DNA of 64,000 bases from Adiantum capillus-veneris (GCA_014529385.2 CM043949.1:114581477-114645476), one strand, 5' to 3'. Positions 36,185 through 46,980 are shown, numbered from the stretch's first letter. Numbers and translations: made by a program. The notes: generated from the letters alone by a model not told the origin.

Positions 36185-37559
36185 CACTAGGTTGGTAACC
36201 TAACAGGACATAAAAGTGTCATTTCAGGGTTTTGAAAAAAACCTCCAAAACCATAGTAGATCCACTCATTTTGTAAAATCCTTTCATGAGGTTATAGTTC
36301 AAGGACTACTACACATGGAAAAAATAAGAAACTTGTAAAATTTCTCATATTTTGGTCACGCCAAGCCTCCAAAGTTGATGGACCAGTACATTTTCATCAA
36401 AACAGTCATTTCTTACGTTTTGTTGCATAAAAATAAGATTAGGGATTTTTGTAGGACTTGAGATAAAATCCCTAGTTAACTTCAATGGGTTGGTGATGAG
36501 AACATATAATTGCTTCTCACTCACTATTTTTTGTTTTGCCAAAAGAAATAGGTACAAAAAAGTTGAATTTTTACCATTTTGCAAACCTATCATCAAAGTT
36601 TCTATAGCCACGCTCAATACAAATAATACATGCATCTTTGCTTAGTTCCCTATTGTCCTTTAGGCTCATAAGGAGCCATGGAGCATGTCAAAAGAATAAT
36701 ACATCTCATACCAAGGGGAATCTTGGGGACAAAAATGAAGTCCTAAATACAGCAAACATGAAAAAACTAGGTTCAACATTATGAGTTGTAGAATCCCATA
36801 GAAACTATTCAATATCTAGCCAAATTTGATCCTTATGACTAGATATGGTTACTACCTACAAAATGCATGTAGTTGTCACAAGAAACTAGCAATATTGAAA
36901 AAGCTATACTTGATATACTAGAATGTTTCGTTTGCTTCTATAATTGAAAAAATCAACCATCGTTGTCTACTATGCAAACTAGGGTATTAGGTGCCCCAAA
37001 ACTCAAGGAATATTAGCTCTATGTTACAATATGCGACATAGAAAATCAAAAGTGCATTTGGATATCATGAAAGCCACCAAAAAAATCATAGAAGAGCTAA
37101 AATTGGCTAAAAAACAGGATTTGACAATTTTTGTAATTTGGTCATAACTTACAACTTTAACATTTATTTCTCCCTAGAAGCATCAGGACATGTTGAGGAC
37201 TACTAAAGATAGTTCTTTAGCATTATAGACCTCACAGACATGAATTCTAGAGTGGTATAGTTGCAAAAAGTTGAAAAAAGCCAAAAACAGGACCCTTTTT
37301 TTCACACAGTTTAGGTTGTGAAATGTTGTGCAAGGACAAGGTTAAAGATGGAATTGATATTCCAAAAAAATGTCGAGTTTTTTTCAGCTCATGAGACAAC
37401 TTTCTAGACAGATAGCACCTCAAAATCCATTTTGAAACTCTTGACATAATTCAAGGAAAATGGTCACTTAACAGGACATAAAATTGTCCCAGGACATAAA
37501 AGTGTCCCAGGACATAAAAGTGTCCCAGGACATAAAAGTATCCCATTACCAACCTAGTG
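36185..37559. mobile_element. TTAA-flanked non-autonomous DNA transposon, copy 2 (1375 bp)
   Basis: It is inserted in a right-array unit between CTATATCT and GGTTATTC, with TTAA at 36181-36184 and 37560-37563. The termini are CACTAGGTTGGTAA and its inverse. It is homologous to copy 1 (3955-5295) along its length but in the opposite orientation. Near the right end GGACATAAAAGTGTCCC occurs four times in tandem (about 37480-37545), whereas copy 1 has one or two. No transposase frame is visible, so it must move in trans. Confidence 0.9.
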
Positions 37560-38644
37560 TTAAGGTTATTCTTTCTCACCACTTAGAGTGACCATGATAG
37601 GTTTTACATGAGGGTTTGGTTCCAAGGTCCACCACTTGTCCAAGCTAACTCTATTGAAACATAGAGAGAAGCAAAGGTCCACCACTTGTCCAAGCTAGTC
37701 TCCCTTGAAACATGGAGAGAAGGATGCTCCAAGATAAGCTCCATTGAAACATGAAGAGAAGCAAGCTGCACCGTGTCTCCAAGATGCTAGGCTCCATTGA
37801 AATACCTTAAATCCACGATATTTGGTACATGGGGGGTTTACATTCAAGGTCCACCACTTTTCCAACCTATTATCGCTAGTGGCATGAGTGGTTTGGTCTC
37901 AAGATTCGTCACTTTTCCACTCTATGTCATTATATTATCTGGGTTTTTAGGTCCACCACTTGTCCAACCTATAAGGCTATATCTTAAAGGTCATTCTTTC
38001 TCACCACTTGGAGGGACCATGATAGGTTTTAAATGGGGGTTTGGTTCCAAGGTCCACCACTTGTCCAAGCTAACTATATTGAAACATAGAGAGAAGCAAA
38101 GGTCCACCACTTGCCCAAGCTAGGGTCCATTGAAACATGGAGATAAGGATGCTCCACTATTTGTCCAAGATAGGCTCCATTGAAACATGAAGAGAAGCAA
38201 GTTGCACCATGTCTCCAAGATGCTAGGCTCCATTGAAATACCTTAAGCCCACGATATTTCGTACATGGGGGGTTTATGTTCAAGGTCCACCACTTGTCCA
38301 ACCTATTATCCTTAGTAGCATGAGTGGTTTGGTCTCAAGATTCACCACTTTTACACTCTATGTCATTATATTAAGAAGGTTTGGTGTTAAGGTCCACCAC
38401 TTGTCCAACCTATAAGGCTATATCTTAACTGATAATTTTTCTTACCACTTGGAATGTGCATGATATGTTTTACATGGGGTTTTGTTCCAAGGTCCACCAC
38501 TTGTCCAAGCTAGATCTATTACATATATATTATACATACAATATTCAACTAGATTCTGTACCTATCATGTCCAATAGCATGGATGCTCTGGCTTTAAGGT
38601 CCACCACTTGTCCAACCTATACTCTCTTAAGGGAGATCTCGCTA

Positions 38645-38990
38645 TAAATTCAGAACCTTCCCCCTAAATTTAAGATTCAAAATCTTATCGCCTAAATTTA
38701 AAATATCCCTCTCAAATTTTAAATATCCCACCTAAATTTAAAAATATCCCGTCCAAATTTTTAAATTCAAACTTTTTTATAAAATTTAAATTTACCGCTT
38801 AAATTTAAAGTATTCCACGCGAAATTGATTTTAAATTCAAGTTTACCACAAAAAGATATCATTATCCCACCTAAATTCAAATATGCAAACCTCAAATCAT
38901 TCTATTGTACATAAATTCAAACAAATTCAAATTAACAAGCCTAAACTGATATTAGTTTGCATAGATATGAATTTATCACACCTAAATTAT
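38645..38990. repeat. AT-rich run of CCTAAATTTAAAATATCC-like units
   Basis: About ten degenerate units of CCACCTAAATTTAAAATATCC, roughly 20-30 bp each, follow one another. No coding potential. It lies at the outer edge of the right array, just before the last isolated core copies at 39030 and 39115. Confidence 0.7.
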
Positions 38991-39130
38991 GTCACCATGT
39001 TAGAGAGAGTGGTTAGAGAATTTGAACAAGGTCCACCACTTGTCCAACCTAGATACCAAGAAGGATTGAGTGTACAAGGTATTGTTTGGAGGTCCTTATA
39101 GTCCACTGGTCAAGGTCCACCACTTGTGGT

Positions 39131-39540
39131 AAGGGTCACCAAAAAGTGTACATATTCGTCCAAAGAAATACACGTATTTTTGGTCTACATGTCCTAGTTT
39201 CAACCATTTATGTCTATTAGGTGTATCACTAAACAACACTACTTCTGTTGAGAAACAGAAGTCACAATCATATCTACAAATGGATCAGAGGAAAATCAGC
39301 TCAGCATACATCCAAAACTCGCTACAAGAATCGACTTTAACAGATCACGCAAGTAAGTCTTCCATTCAAGTTTACTAGTATTGCAATGTGTTAGTTATCT
39401 GTGATATTTATGTATCTATATATACTATGTGTGCATATCGTAATTAAGTGTAATTGTATATTTGCATTATGTATGAGTATTACAATGAAATAACACAAAT
39501 ATACATACATACACATATATAACACAGACGCACACATACA
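39131..39540. other. Unassigned spacer
   Basis: No gene or repeat recognised. The core array ends at about 39130 (CCACTTGTGGTAAGGGTC), so the outer terminus of the presumed giant element may fall here. I could not identify a matching inverted terminus elsewhere. Confidence 0.4.
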
Positions 39541-39900
39541 TGAGCATGTATTTTCAAGAGAGAGATAGCAAGATACAAAGATAGATAGATAGAGAGAGAG
39601 AGAGAGAAATACCTGTTTTCTAGAGAGAGGAGAGAGAGAAAGATAGAAAATTTCACTGTGTTTATGTATGTGGAAGAGAGGAAGACAATGTATGGGAATA
39701 TGTGCACGTATTTTCAAGAGAGAGAAAACAAGATAACAGATTTCACTGTGGTTATGTATGTGGAAGAGAGGAAGACGATGTGTGGGAATATGTGCATGTA
39801 TTTTCAAGAGAGAGATAGCAAGAAAACAGATTTCACTGTGGTCATGTATGTGGAAGAGAGAAAGAGGATGTGTGGGAATATGTGTATGTGTGCGGGAATA
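39541..39900 (+). repeat. 90-bp minisatellite with GA-rich flank
   Basis: TTTCACTGTG recurs at exactly 39651, 39741 and 39831. The 90-bp units include ATGTATGTGGAAGAGAG and TATTTTCAAGAGAGAG, and a partial unit precedes them at about 39541-39560. Because 90 is a multiple of three, one plus frame stays open across all units (39658-39999). A (GA) run lies at 39585-39607. Confidence 0.88.
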
Positions 39901-40430
39901 CTTTTAAACTATGTATCTCTGTCTTTTGACGAGAGAGTGTGTGTGCAAGAAAGAGTAACCCTAAACCATCTTCTCTATATGGAGAAAGACAGAGAGTGAG
40001 AGAGAGAGAAATACCTATTTTTTCTCTATTCGTGAGGTGTGCAATGTCTCCTGAGAAGAAGCTATTCCCGATTCTGCCCTTCTGGAAAGCGTTGCGTACG
40101 ATTCTGTTTCTTTATCTTGTGCGCAAACTGTCAATCCTGTGCGCTCCACCTGTGCATTGTGTACGATGTCAGATTTGCTCCTCTACACGCGTGTATACTC
40201 CAATTGTGTGTGATCCGTGTGCGCTTTCTGTGTGTTTGCTGCTCGTGTACTTTCTCTATGTGCGTTGCTCGTGCGCTCTCTCTGTGCCTAATCTTGATAG
40301 GGTTTATTAGAATGCCACGTATGTTACAAGTCCATGTTTTATCATAGGATTAAAAAAAACAAAAGCAGTATAAAACATTAACCAATTCACACGGCCAAAA
40401 TTAAAGAAATCATGGTTGAAAATATGCAAA
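39901..40430. other. Unassigned spacer, pyrimidine/GT-rich
   Basis: GA-rich, then CGTGTGC-rich sequence without a gene. Short phrases such as GTGTGCG and TGCGCTCTCT recur but give no clear period. Confidence 0.4.
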
Positions 40431-40640
40431 ACATGCGTTGCCCCGGACCCTGCCTCGGGCGCTGCCCCAGGACCCCGCTCGGAACAATATCCCAATATTA
40501 GCCTCCCAAGCCCCGCCATCGAGAGCGCTATATTCCACATCCCCATCAAGAGCACTGTCCCCAAACCTCACGTGGAATCGCTGCCTCGTCGGATGCACCC
40601 CATTGTGGCATTTCACTAAGACCCCGCATCTGGAGTGCTA
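40431..40640. other. GC-rich island in AT-rich DNA
   Basis: About 200 bp is much richer in G+C than its surroundings. It contains related phrases (CCCCGGACCCTGCCTCGG, CCCCAGGACCCCGCTCGG, AGCCCCGCCATCGAGAGCG), suggesting degenerate internal repetition. No domain is recognised in any of the overlapping open frames. Confidence 0.45.
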
Positions 40641-41229
40641 AATGGGAACATTCTTCATTAGTGAAATTTTGAACATAAATCATATTTAGCATATACTTAA
40701 AAATAATACAAATATTAACATATTAACTATACTACTAATTTACTATAGCACTTCTAAATTATGTCCCATACTATATTTAAGGTGCCAAAGGTTTGGCCTT
40801 ATGGTCCTAGATTTAGCCAAGTGGTCAACACATATAGGACCAAGTGCACACTGTGCCAAAAAACTTGGCCACCACTTCACTTGCCAAAGTTTAGGCCACA
40901 TGGTCAATCCTAAGTTTCCAATGTTCTTATTATTTCATAAGAGACAACAGTTCTTTTTTGTCACCTTTTGCCTCGTGGAAAACCTAAGCTTGTTTTCACA
41001 TACTTGGGCACTTCAAGCCATAATAAATTTTCATTACTCTTTGGCAACCCTTTTGTTCAAGTCTTTGAAAAAACGTTGTTTAAGGCCACCCTAAACCATT
41101 TTCATTTAGGGGTGTCTAAAACTAGCTTTTTGGCAATTCGGGAAGAAAATGGTCAAAGTTTTATACTTAGTTTTAACCACTTGACCAATTCAAATATTAG
41201 AAAGCAAGGTCTTGTAATACTTTCCTTTG
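40641..41229. other. Spacer leading into the third array
   Basis: No gene. The phrase GGCCACATGGTC / GGCCACCACTT recurs (40855-40905) and may be a degenerate relative of the array core. The rest is AT-rich. Confidence 0.4.
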
Positions 41230-42720
41230 GACATCACACATTAAAACTAGGTCCCTCACTTGTCCAAGCTATGCTCTAATACAATAAAGGGCTTTTGATT
41301 TCAAGATGCACCACTTTCCTAACCTTGATTCCATTAAAGAAGCTAGCTCTACTTAGACATTTAATAGCAAGGTCCTGTAGTAGCAGTTCACATTGAACAT
41401 TTTCCATGACATCTAGGTCCACCACTTATCTAAGATATGCTCTAATAGAGCAAGGGGGTTTTGGTTTCAAGATCCACCACTTGTCCAAACTTGATTTGGC
41501 AATCAAGGTCCTATAATAGTTTTCTTTGGACATTCACCGTTACAACTAAGTCCACCACTTCTCCAAGCTATGTTCTAATACACTAAGGAGGTTTTGGTTT
41601 CAAGGAGAACCACTTGTACGACTTTGTTTTTGGAAGTAAGGTCTTTACATAGCTCACCTTGGACCTTGGACATTGGATACTACAACTAAGCCCACCACTT
41701 GTCCAAGCTATCCTCTATATATAGCCAAAGGTTTTTGGTTTCAAGATTCACCACTTTTCCAACCTTTCTTCCATTAAAGAAAGGAGGGGCATTATAACTA
41801 GGTCCACCACTTGTCCAAGCTATGCTTTGATATAGAAAGAGGATTTTTGTTTCAAGGTCCACCACCTGTTCAACCTTGCAAGACTCAAGGGATACTTGGA
41901 CATTGGAAAACATAGTCCTATAGTAGTTGATAGGTGGCAGTGGGTATTACAACTAGGTCCAACCTATGCTCTCATATAGCAAAGAGGCTTTGGTTTCAAG
42001 GTCCACCACTTGTCCAACCTTGCTTCCATTAAAGAAATGAGGGGCTACGTAAACATTGGCAAGCAAGGTAGCAAGTTCCTAAGGTATTTCACCTTGTATA
42101 TTGGGCATTATAACTAGGTCCACCACTTGTCCAAGCCATGCTCTGATATAGAAAGGGGATTTTCGTTTCAAGGTCCACCACCTGTTCAACCTTGCAAGAC
42201 TCAAGGGATACTTGGACATTGTAAATCATAGTCCTATAGTAGTTGATAGGTGGCAGTGGGTATTACAACTAGGTCCAACCTATGCTCTCATATAGCAAAG
42301 AGGCTTTGGTTTCAAGTTCCACCACTTGTCCAACCTTGCTTCCATTAAAGAAATGAGGGGCTACGTAAACATTGTTAAGCAAGGTAGCAAGGTCCTAAGG
42401 TATTGCACCTTGGATATTGGGCATTATAACTAGGTCCACCACTTATCTATGCTCTGATATAGAAAGGGGATTTTAGTTTCAAGATCCACCACCTGTTCAA
42501 CCTTGCAAAACTCAAGGGATACTTGGACATTGGAAAGCATAGTCCTATAGTAGTTGATAGGTGGCAGTGGGTACTACAACTAGGTCCACCACTTGTCCAA
42601 CCTATACTCTAATATAGCAAGGATGCTTTGGTTTCAAGATCCACCATAATTTCCAACCTTGCTTCCATTAATATAGCAAGGAGGATTTGGTCTCAAGGTT
42701 CACCACTTGTCCAACCTATG
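41230..42720 (+). repeat. Third array of the GGTCCACCACTTGTCC core, 316-bp period, upstream of the DUF7869-like gene
   Basis: The marker GCATTATAACTAGGTCCACC occurs at 41789, 42105 and 42421, giving two exact 316-bp intervals with highly similar units. More diverged units fill 41230-41780. The core is in forward orientation, and the array ends about 90 bp before the splice acceptor of the gene at 42812. Unit sequence between cores differs from the 440-bp array, so only the core is shared. Confidence 0.88.
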
Positions 42721-42811
42721 CAAACCTTTTTCATGTTGTAGCATGATTTTTGTTTGAAGAGTATTTTTCTATAAACTATGGATTTAACAATGTAATCTTT
42801 TTCACTTACAG

Positions 42812-45800
42812 GATGGACTTCGAATCTGGGGAGAAAGTACATATGATACTTGACAATGAAATTGTTGGTATTGGTTGTGTGTGTAGAACAGATCCACATT
42901 CCACTTGTGGTGGTACAAAGATAGGGCAAGGAAATGTCTCCATACTAGTGGAGGAATACTTGAAGGATGTGGTCCTACCTTTTCCTACAATGGATGCTTC
43001 ATCTCTCCAAGGCTCATTATGGAGTGTTGTTCGATGGTCAAAGCTTCTTTTGCAATCTTTTATATTAAATGGGAACTTAATTGATCCACAGGAAATCTAC
43101 AATGGTGATGAAGAGCATGATCATTCTGATCCTCTTGTTACAGATGCAATACCTATGACAAGCCCGGAATTTGAAGCAGTGATTCGAGAGTCTTGGAGAA
43201 ATTAGAGGGTACTTTTAAAAGATGACACAATGATGCAAACCATGAATGAAGGGACCATCTTAAATGTATTTCCACATGATTATGTCAACTTTCAGGAACT
43301 TGGTCATGATTGTGTGGGTGTGGGTATTGAAAGAGCAAATGCAAGCATTGATGATGTGGTTGAAGTGGGTAGCATCATTTTGCTAAAGTGGCCCATCAAG
43401 CAGACAACAATGTTGAATGGGAGCCCATTACAATGCTTTGTTCCTGTTGATGGCATGCATGCTACATATGAGGATGTATCCAACGATGACAATGTTGGAA
43501 AAAAACTTGATGGGAGTAATGTTGTCCAGTTGTCAAGGAAGAGACGATACACTTTCATGAACAGGACTCAAAAATCAAAAGCAGCACCAGCTTCCACTTT
43601 TTACCTTTCAAACAAATCAATTCAAAGGGTATCATGCATTGATTGTTGTGCACAAAAATGTTTCCAGTTTGCAGATCGTGATATAGTGACAAGGTTATGA
43701 CAACAATTTTGGGGAGAGTCTCAAAAATCATGCACTAATTATGTTTATGATGTTCTTTCTATATGTTATCAGAAAGATGAGAAGTCACGATACCAATTCA
43801 GGCTAAATGGATCTGGTATGAGCTACATGGAATACCAAAGACATCGTTTTATTGATACAAGGAGAACTTTGAAAATGGTGTGTGCCAATATGTACATGGG
43901 AACACATGTACATTGAGAAGGGGACTTCAACATACTATTTTAGCAAGAGCATTACTAAATGAGGTTGTGGAAAACAACTCTGAGAAGATGCCACATAGAA
44001 GTAGAACACTGCTAGATGGCTCAAGAGAGACTCAATTGGTGATTCCATCAACATACAAACAAGTGGATCTTTTATGTGTAATATTTGTAGCTCAATAAGT
44101 GCAAGGTTAGAAGCTAAACCTTCTCTTGAAGAGAGAGCTCTTCTCTTGAGGGAGAGAGAAGTTCACATGGCACAACAAAAGAGTTGCAGAAGCCTATATT
44201 ATGCATGGGGCACGTATTCAGAAACTCAACCACAAAAATATGTATGCATAATCCATGATAAGATGGATCAAAAGAAGACTTCCATTCCTAGATTACGCAT
44301 TGTTCCTAAGGGTGTGGATTCAGGATATACTCTGCAGGTGGCATTGATTGGCATGATCACTCATGGACATGGAGAAGGTCATTACGGACACTTTGTCTTG
44401 AATGGTTTGTGGCCAGCTGATCCAAATCTTACAATTGTCTCAATTGCTAATTGTTTACATAACCTAGAGAGGATAGATAAGCATCCTCTTGGTGATCTAG
44501 TAAAAAATGGACTTCCAAGGAGCAATATTTCACTACTACATGCTTTGAACTCAAGGGATTCTTTGGACTACCATAACTTGAGTGATGGAAAAGAGCCCAT
44601 TGTGCAATCATCAGAAATTGCAGAAGAGGAATTGGGGTCAACATTTCACAGGTTGCCAGAGAACTTGTTGCTACAATTGGATAATTGTGCAGGGGAAAAC
44701 AAAAATCGATACTTATTTGCCTATTTGTCAATGCTTGTTGCAAGGGGTGTTTTGAAAACCATCCAGCTAGGATTTTTAATAGTTGGGCATACACATGAGG
44801 ACATAGACGCCATGTTTAGTAGGTTTTCAGAGAAGTTGAGAGTTACACAAACCTATACTTTGCTAGATTTGATGGATACATTACAAAACAGCTCATCTTC
44901 ATCTCCATCTCCATTTTTTCTCACAAAGATCCCCGATTTCAAGCAATATTGTGATGGACAAGACATACTTGTTGGACATTCCAAACCGCTTCAGTTCAGG
45001 TTCTTTATGCAGGATGAGACACCAATGATGCAATATAAGGCACATGTAGGTGTATCAAGTTGGAGTGGAAGTATTCGCCTTTGGAAAACAAACACAGAAG
45101 GCAAGCCAATGTTACCACATGGATATCCACCTCTAGTACCAATGGCGGAGTATGTCAAGGCCCACGAAGAAGTCATTTTGGGGCTAAAGAACTATATAAA
45201 ATTTAGGGAATGGTTCAAGTATTCCCCGATATTATAGACCCGTGATAGATTATTGGAGTAAAGTAATTGAAGAGATTGGAAAAGCAATCATATCAGAGGG
45301 AGTCTTGTATGAAATGTTTTGGCCAAAAACTCAAGAATATTCTCACCTACAAAGCACTACAATGAATTTGCAACAAGGAGCAGAAATATTCCTAGGCCTT
45401 GAAGAGTTGAACGATCATTTTTGTGGGCCTCAACGAGATAGGCCAAGGGAAGAGTTTGACCCTATGTCTGATGTGCACCAAGGTGACTTTCTTATGCTTG
45501 TTCCCAATGACACATAAATCTATCCAGTGTGGCTTGCAATGGCTTTATCTGACATTGATAATGAGCCTACATCACCAAACTACAGAAAAATCTTGATTCA
45601 ATATTGGGCACCTTGCGCGAGAAAAAGTGGCATGACAGATACTCAAGCTTACAGTATTTGTTGGAAGGGTTATTGGGCTGTCAACTATAAGGACCCACAA
45701 GTGCGGGAAACTGTAGATGCAATTGTTTGGTCCTGGAGACTCAACAAAGAAGGACCATTTTTTAAAATAAAGATTCCAGAAAGGCATGCTCTAAAAGCCA

Positions 45801-45871
45801 AAGAAGGCCTCACTCGTGCACATCAACCACACTTGGATCAAAGATTAGATATGGTATCAAATGTGGAGTAG
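42812..45871 (+). pseudogene. DUF8039/DUF7869-like, transposase-like gene, broken
   Basis: An acceptor (TTTTTCACTTACAG) ends at 42811 and ATG is at 42813. The first part has a DUF8039-like pattern (IVGIGCVCRTDPHSTCGGTK, VEEYLKDVVLPFP), a type I associate with plant En/Spm-related proteins. A cysteine cluster CIDCCAQKCFQFADRD follows. The longest frame (44074-45237, 387 codons) has CNICSSIS, DKMDQKKTSIPRLRI, HGEGHYGHFVLNGLW, LQLDNCAGENKNRYLFAYL and IVGHTHEDIDAMFSRFSEKL. This is the RNase-H-like arrangement of DUF7869 proteins, with acidic residues suited to a DDE-type site (inference). The tail with YYRPVIDYW and VWLAMAL follows. Lesions: TAG 43203, TGA 43698, frameshifts near 43880, 44070 and 45228, TAA 45515. 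Role not established. Confidence 0.78.
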
Positions 45872-46150
45872 AATTATGTGGAGCTTCTATTGTGACTATA
45901 CTAGTCAATTTTGTAACCAAAATCTTTTTTGTATCTTCCTTTGTTTTATGTAATTTGTAGTTATTATTCAAATCCATGTGTTGTACATCCTCTTGACTTT
46001 TGGTGTTTATCAACACCACAATCCTATGAGATTTTCACTTTATTTACTAACCACACACCTCAATTTTTGCCACTTTAAGTGGAAAATTCCCAAATTACAT
46101 GAATTAGTCGATTTGGAGATTCCCATAATGTGAGATTTTTACCAAAATAC
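45872..46150. other. 3' flank of the DUF7869-like gene, with a short hairpin
   Basis: AT-rich sequence without a gene. TGGTGTTTATCAACACCA (45999-46016) forms a 7-bp stem and CCACTTTAAGTGG (46070-46082) is a 6-bp palindrome. The downstream end of the putative element may lie here. No array follows. Confidence 0.45.
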
Positions 46151-46980
46151 CTAATATGGTCTTTCCGGTAAAATAAGCACAGGTTGAGAAATAAGATTTT
46201 GTTTAAGCGTCTGAAAAGCTTCTTGCTCCTATCTAGTCCATGCATAATTAGGGTTCTTTTTGGTTAGGAGTGGGCCGGCTATTAATGAGAAATTATCTAT
46301 AAAGCACCTATAGTATGCACACATACCAATAAAGCTTCATAACTCATGTAAACTCCTTGGTTTAGGCCGTTCTTTAATTACTTACAACTACGTGGGATGC
46401 ATACGGATACCAAATTGAGTATGACCCAAATATTGAATTTCTTGAAATAAAAATTCACTTTTATTCTGATTAATGAAAATCTTATTATCTCTCAAAGCTT
46501 AAAAAAGTACATAGAGGTGTTTCTTGTGCTCCTCAAGAGATTTGGAAAAGACGATTATATCGGCGGAAAATACCCGAGTAAAGTTGAGATATGGTCAAAA
46601 TATTCTCTCCATCATGTGATTAAAAGTGTTTGAATCATTTTTCAAGCTAAAAGGCATGACAAGATATTCATAAAGACTAAATGTAGTACAGAAAGTGGTT
46701 TTTAAAATATCTTCATTGACTATCCTTATTTGATGATTTCTACTTTTAAGATCAATCCTTCCGGAGTAGCAACTTATCAAATAGATATTCTACCCGAGGC
46801 ATGAGAAATCTAGTTTTTATTGTGATTTTATTTAGGGATCTATAATCTACATACGTGCGATAAGTTCCATATTTCTTTTGCACTAATAGAACAGGCGACA
46901 AAAATGGGAATAAACTAGGCCTTACCCTCAAGGGATGCACCTTTAAGAAATTATTCATATAGCATGCGTTCAAAGAGTAT
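46151..46980 (-). pseudogene. gypsy RT fragment, minus strand
   Basis: 46752-46973 reads PVLLVQKKYGTYRTYVDYRSLNKITIKTRF, and 46595-46780 reads SGRIDLKSRNHQIRIVNEDI with YEYLVMPFSLKND. Toward 46.2 kb there is degraded sequence matching the FDD region and start of RNase H of copies A-C. Many stops are present. It resembles copy C more than copies A/B (for example ITIKTRF against ITIKNRF). It is a free-standing pol piece without LTRs in view. Confidence 0.82.

Larger units (their letters stand above)
31201..39130 (+). repeat. Right giant array, about 440-bp tandem units with the GGTCCACCACTTGTCC core
   Basis: The marker TTTTACATGGGGGTTTGG recurs near 31608, 31994, 32432, 32879, 33317, 33767, 34176, 34619, 35061, 35423, 35862, 37604, 38029 and 38468. 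Most intervals are 438-450 bp. A few are about 365-410 bp where one sub-block is missing. Each unit carries four or five copies of the core in different surroundings. The units at 31980-32270 and 32864-33154 are almost identical, offset 884 bp, so two-unit blocks have been copied. The array is inverted relative to 9516-14204. A TTAA element splits one unit at 36185-37559. The last core copies thin out between 38.6 and 39.13 kb. Confidence 0.94.

Noticed and set aside
9516-39130. CRISPR array
   Set aside because: The core is regularly repeated, but units are hundreds of bases, flanking sequence is itself repeated rather than unique spacers, no cas genes are present and the genome is a plant's.
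39939-40347. Cysteine-rich open frames around 40.0-40.3 kb as secreted peptides
   Set aside because: Three overlapping frames are open at once in low-complexity TGTGC-rich DNA, with no start context or known motif.
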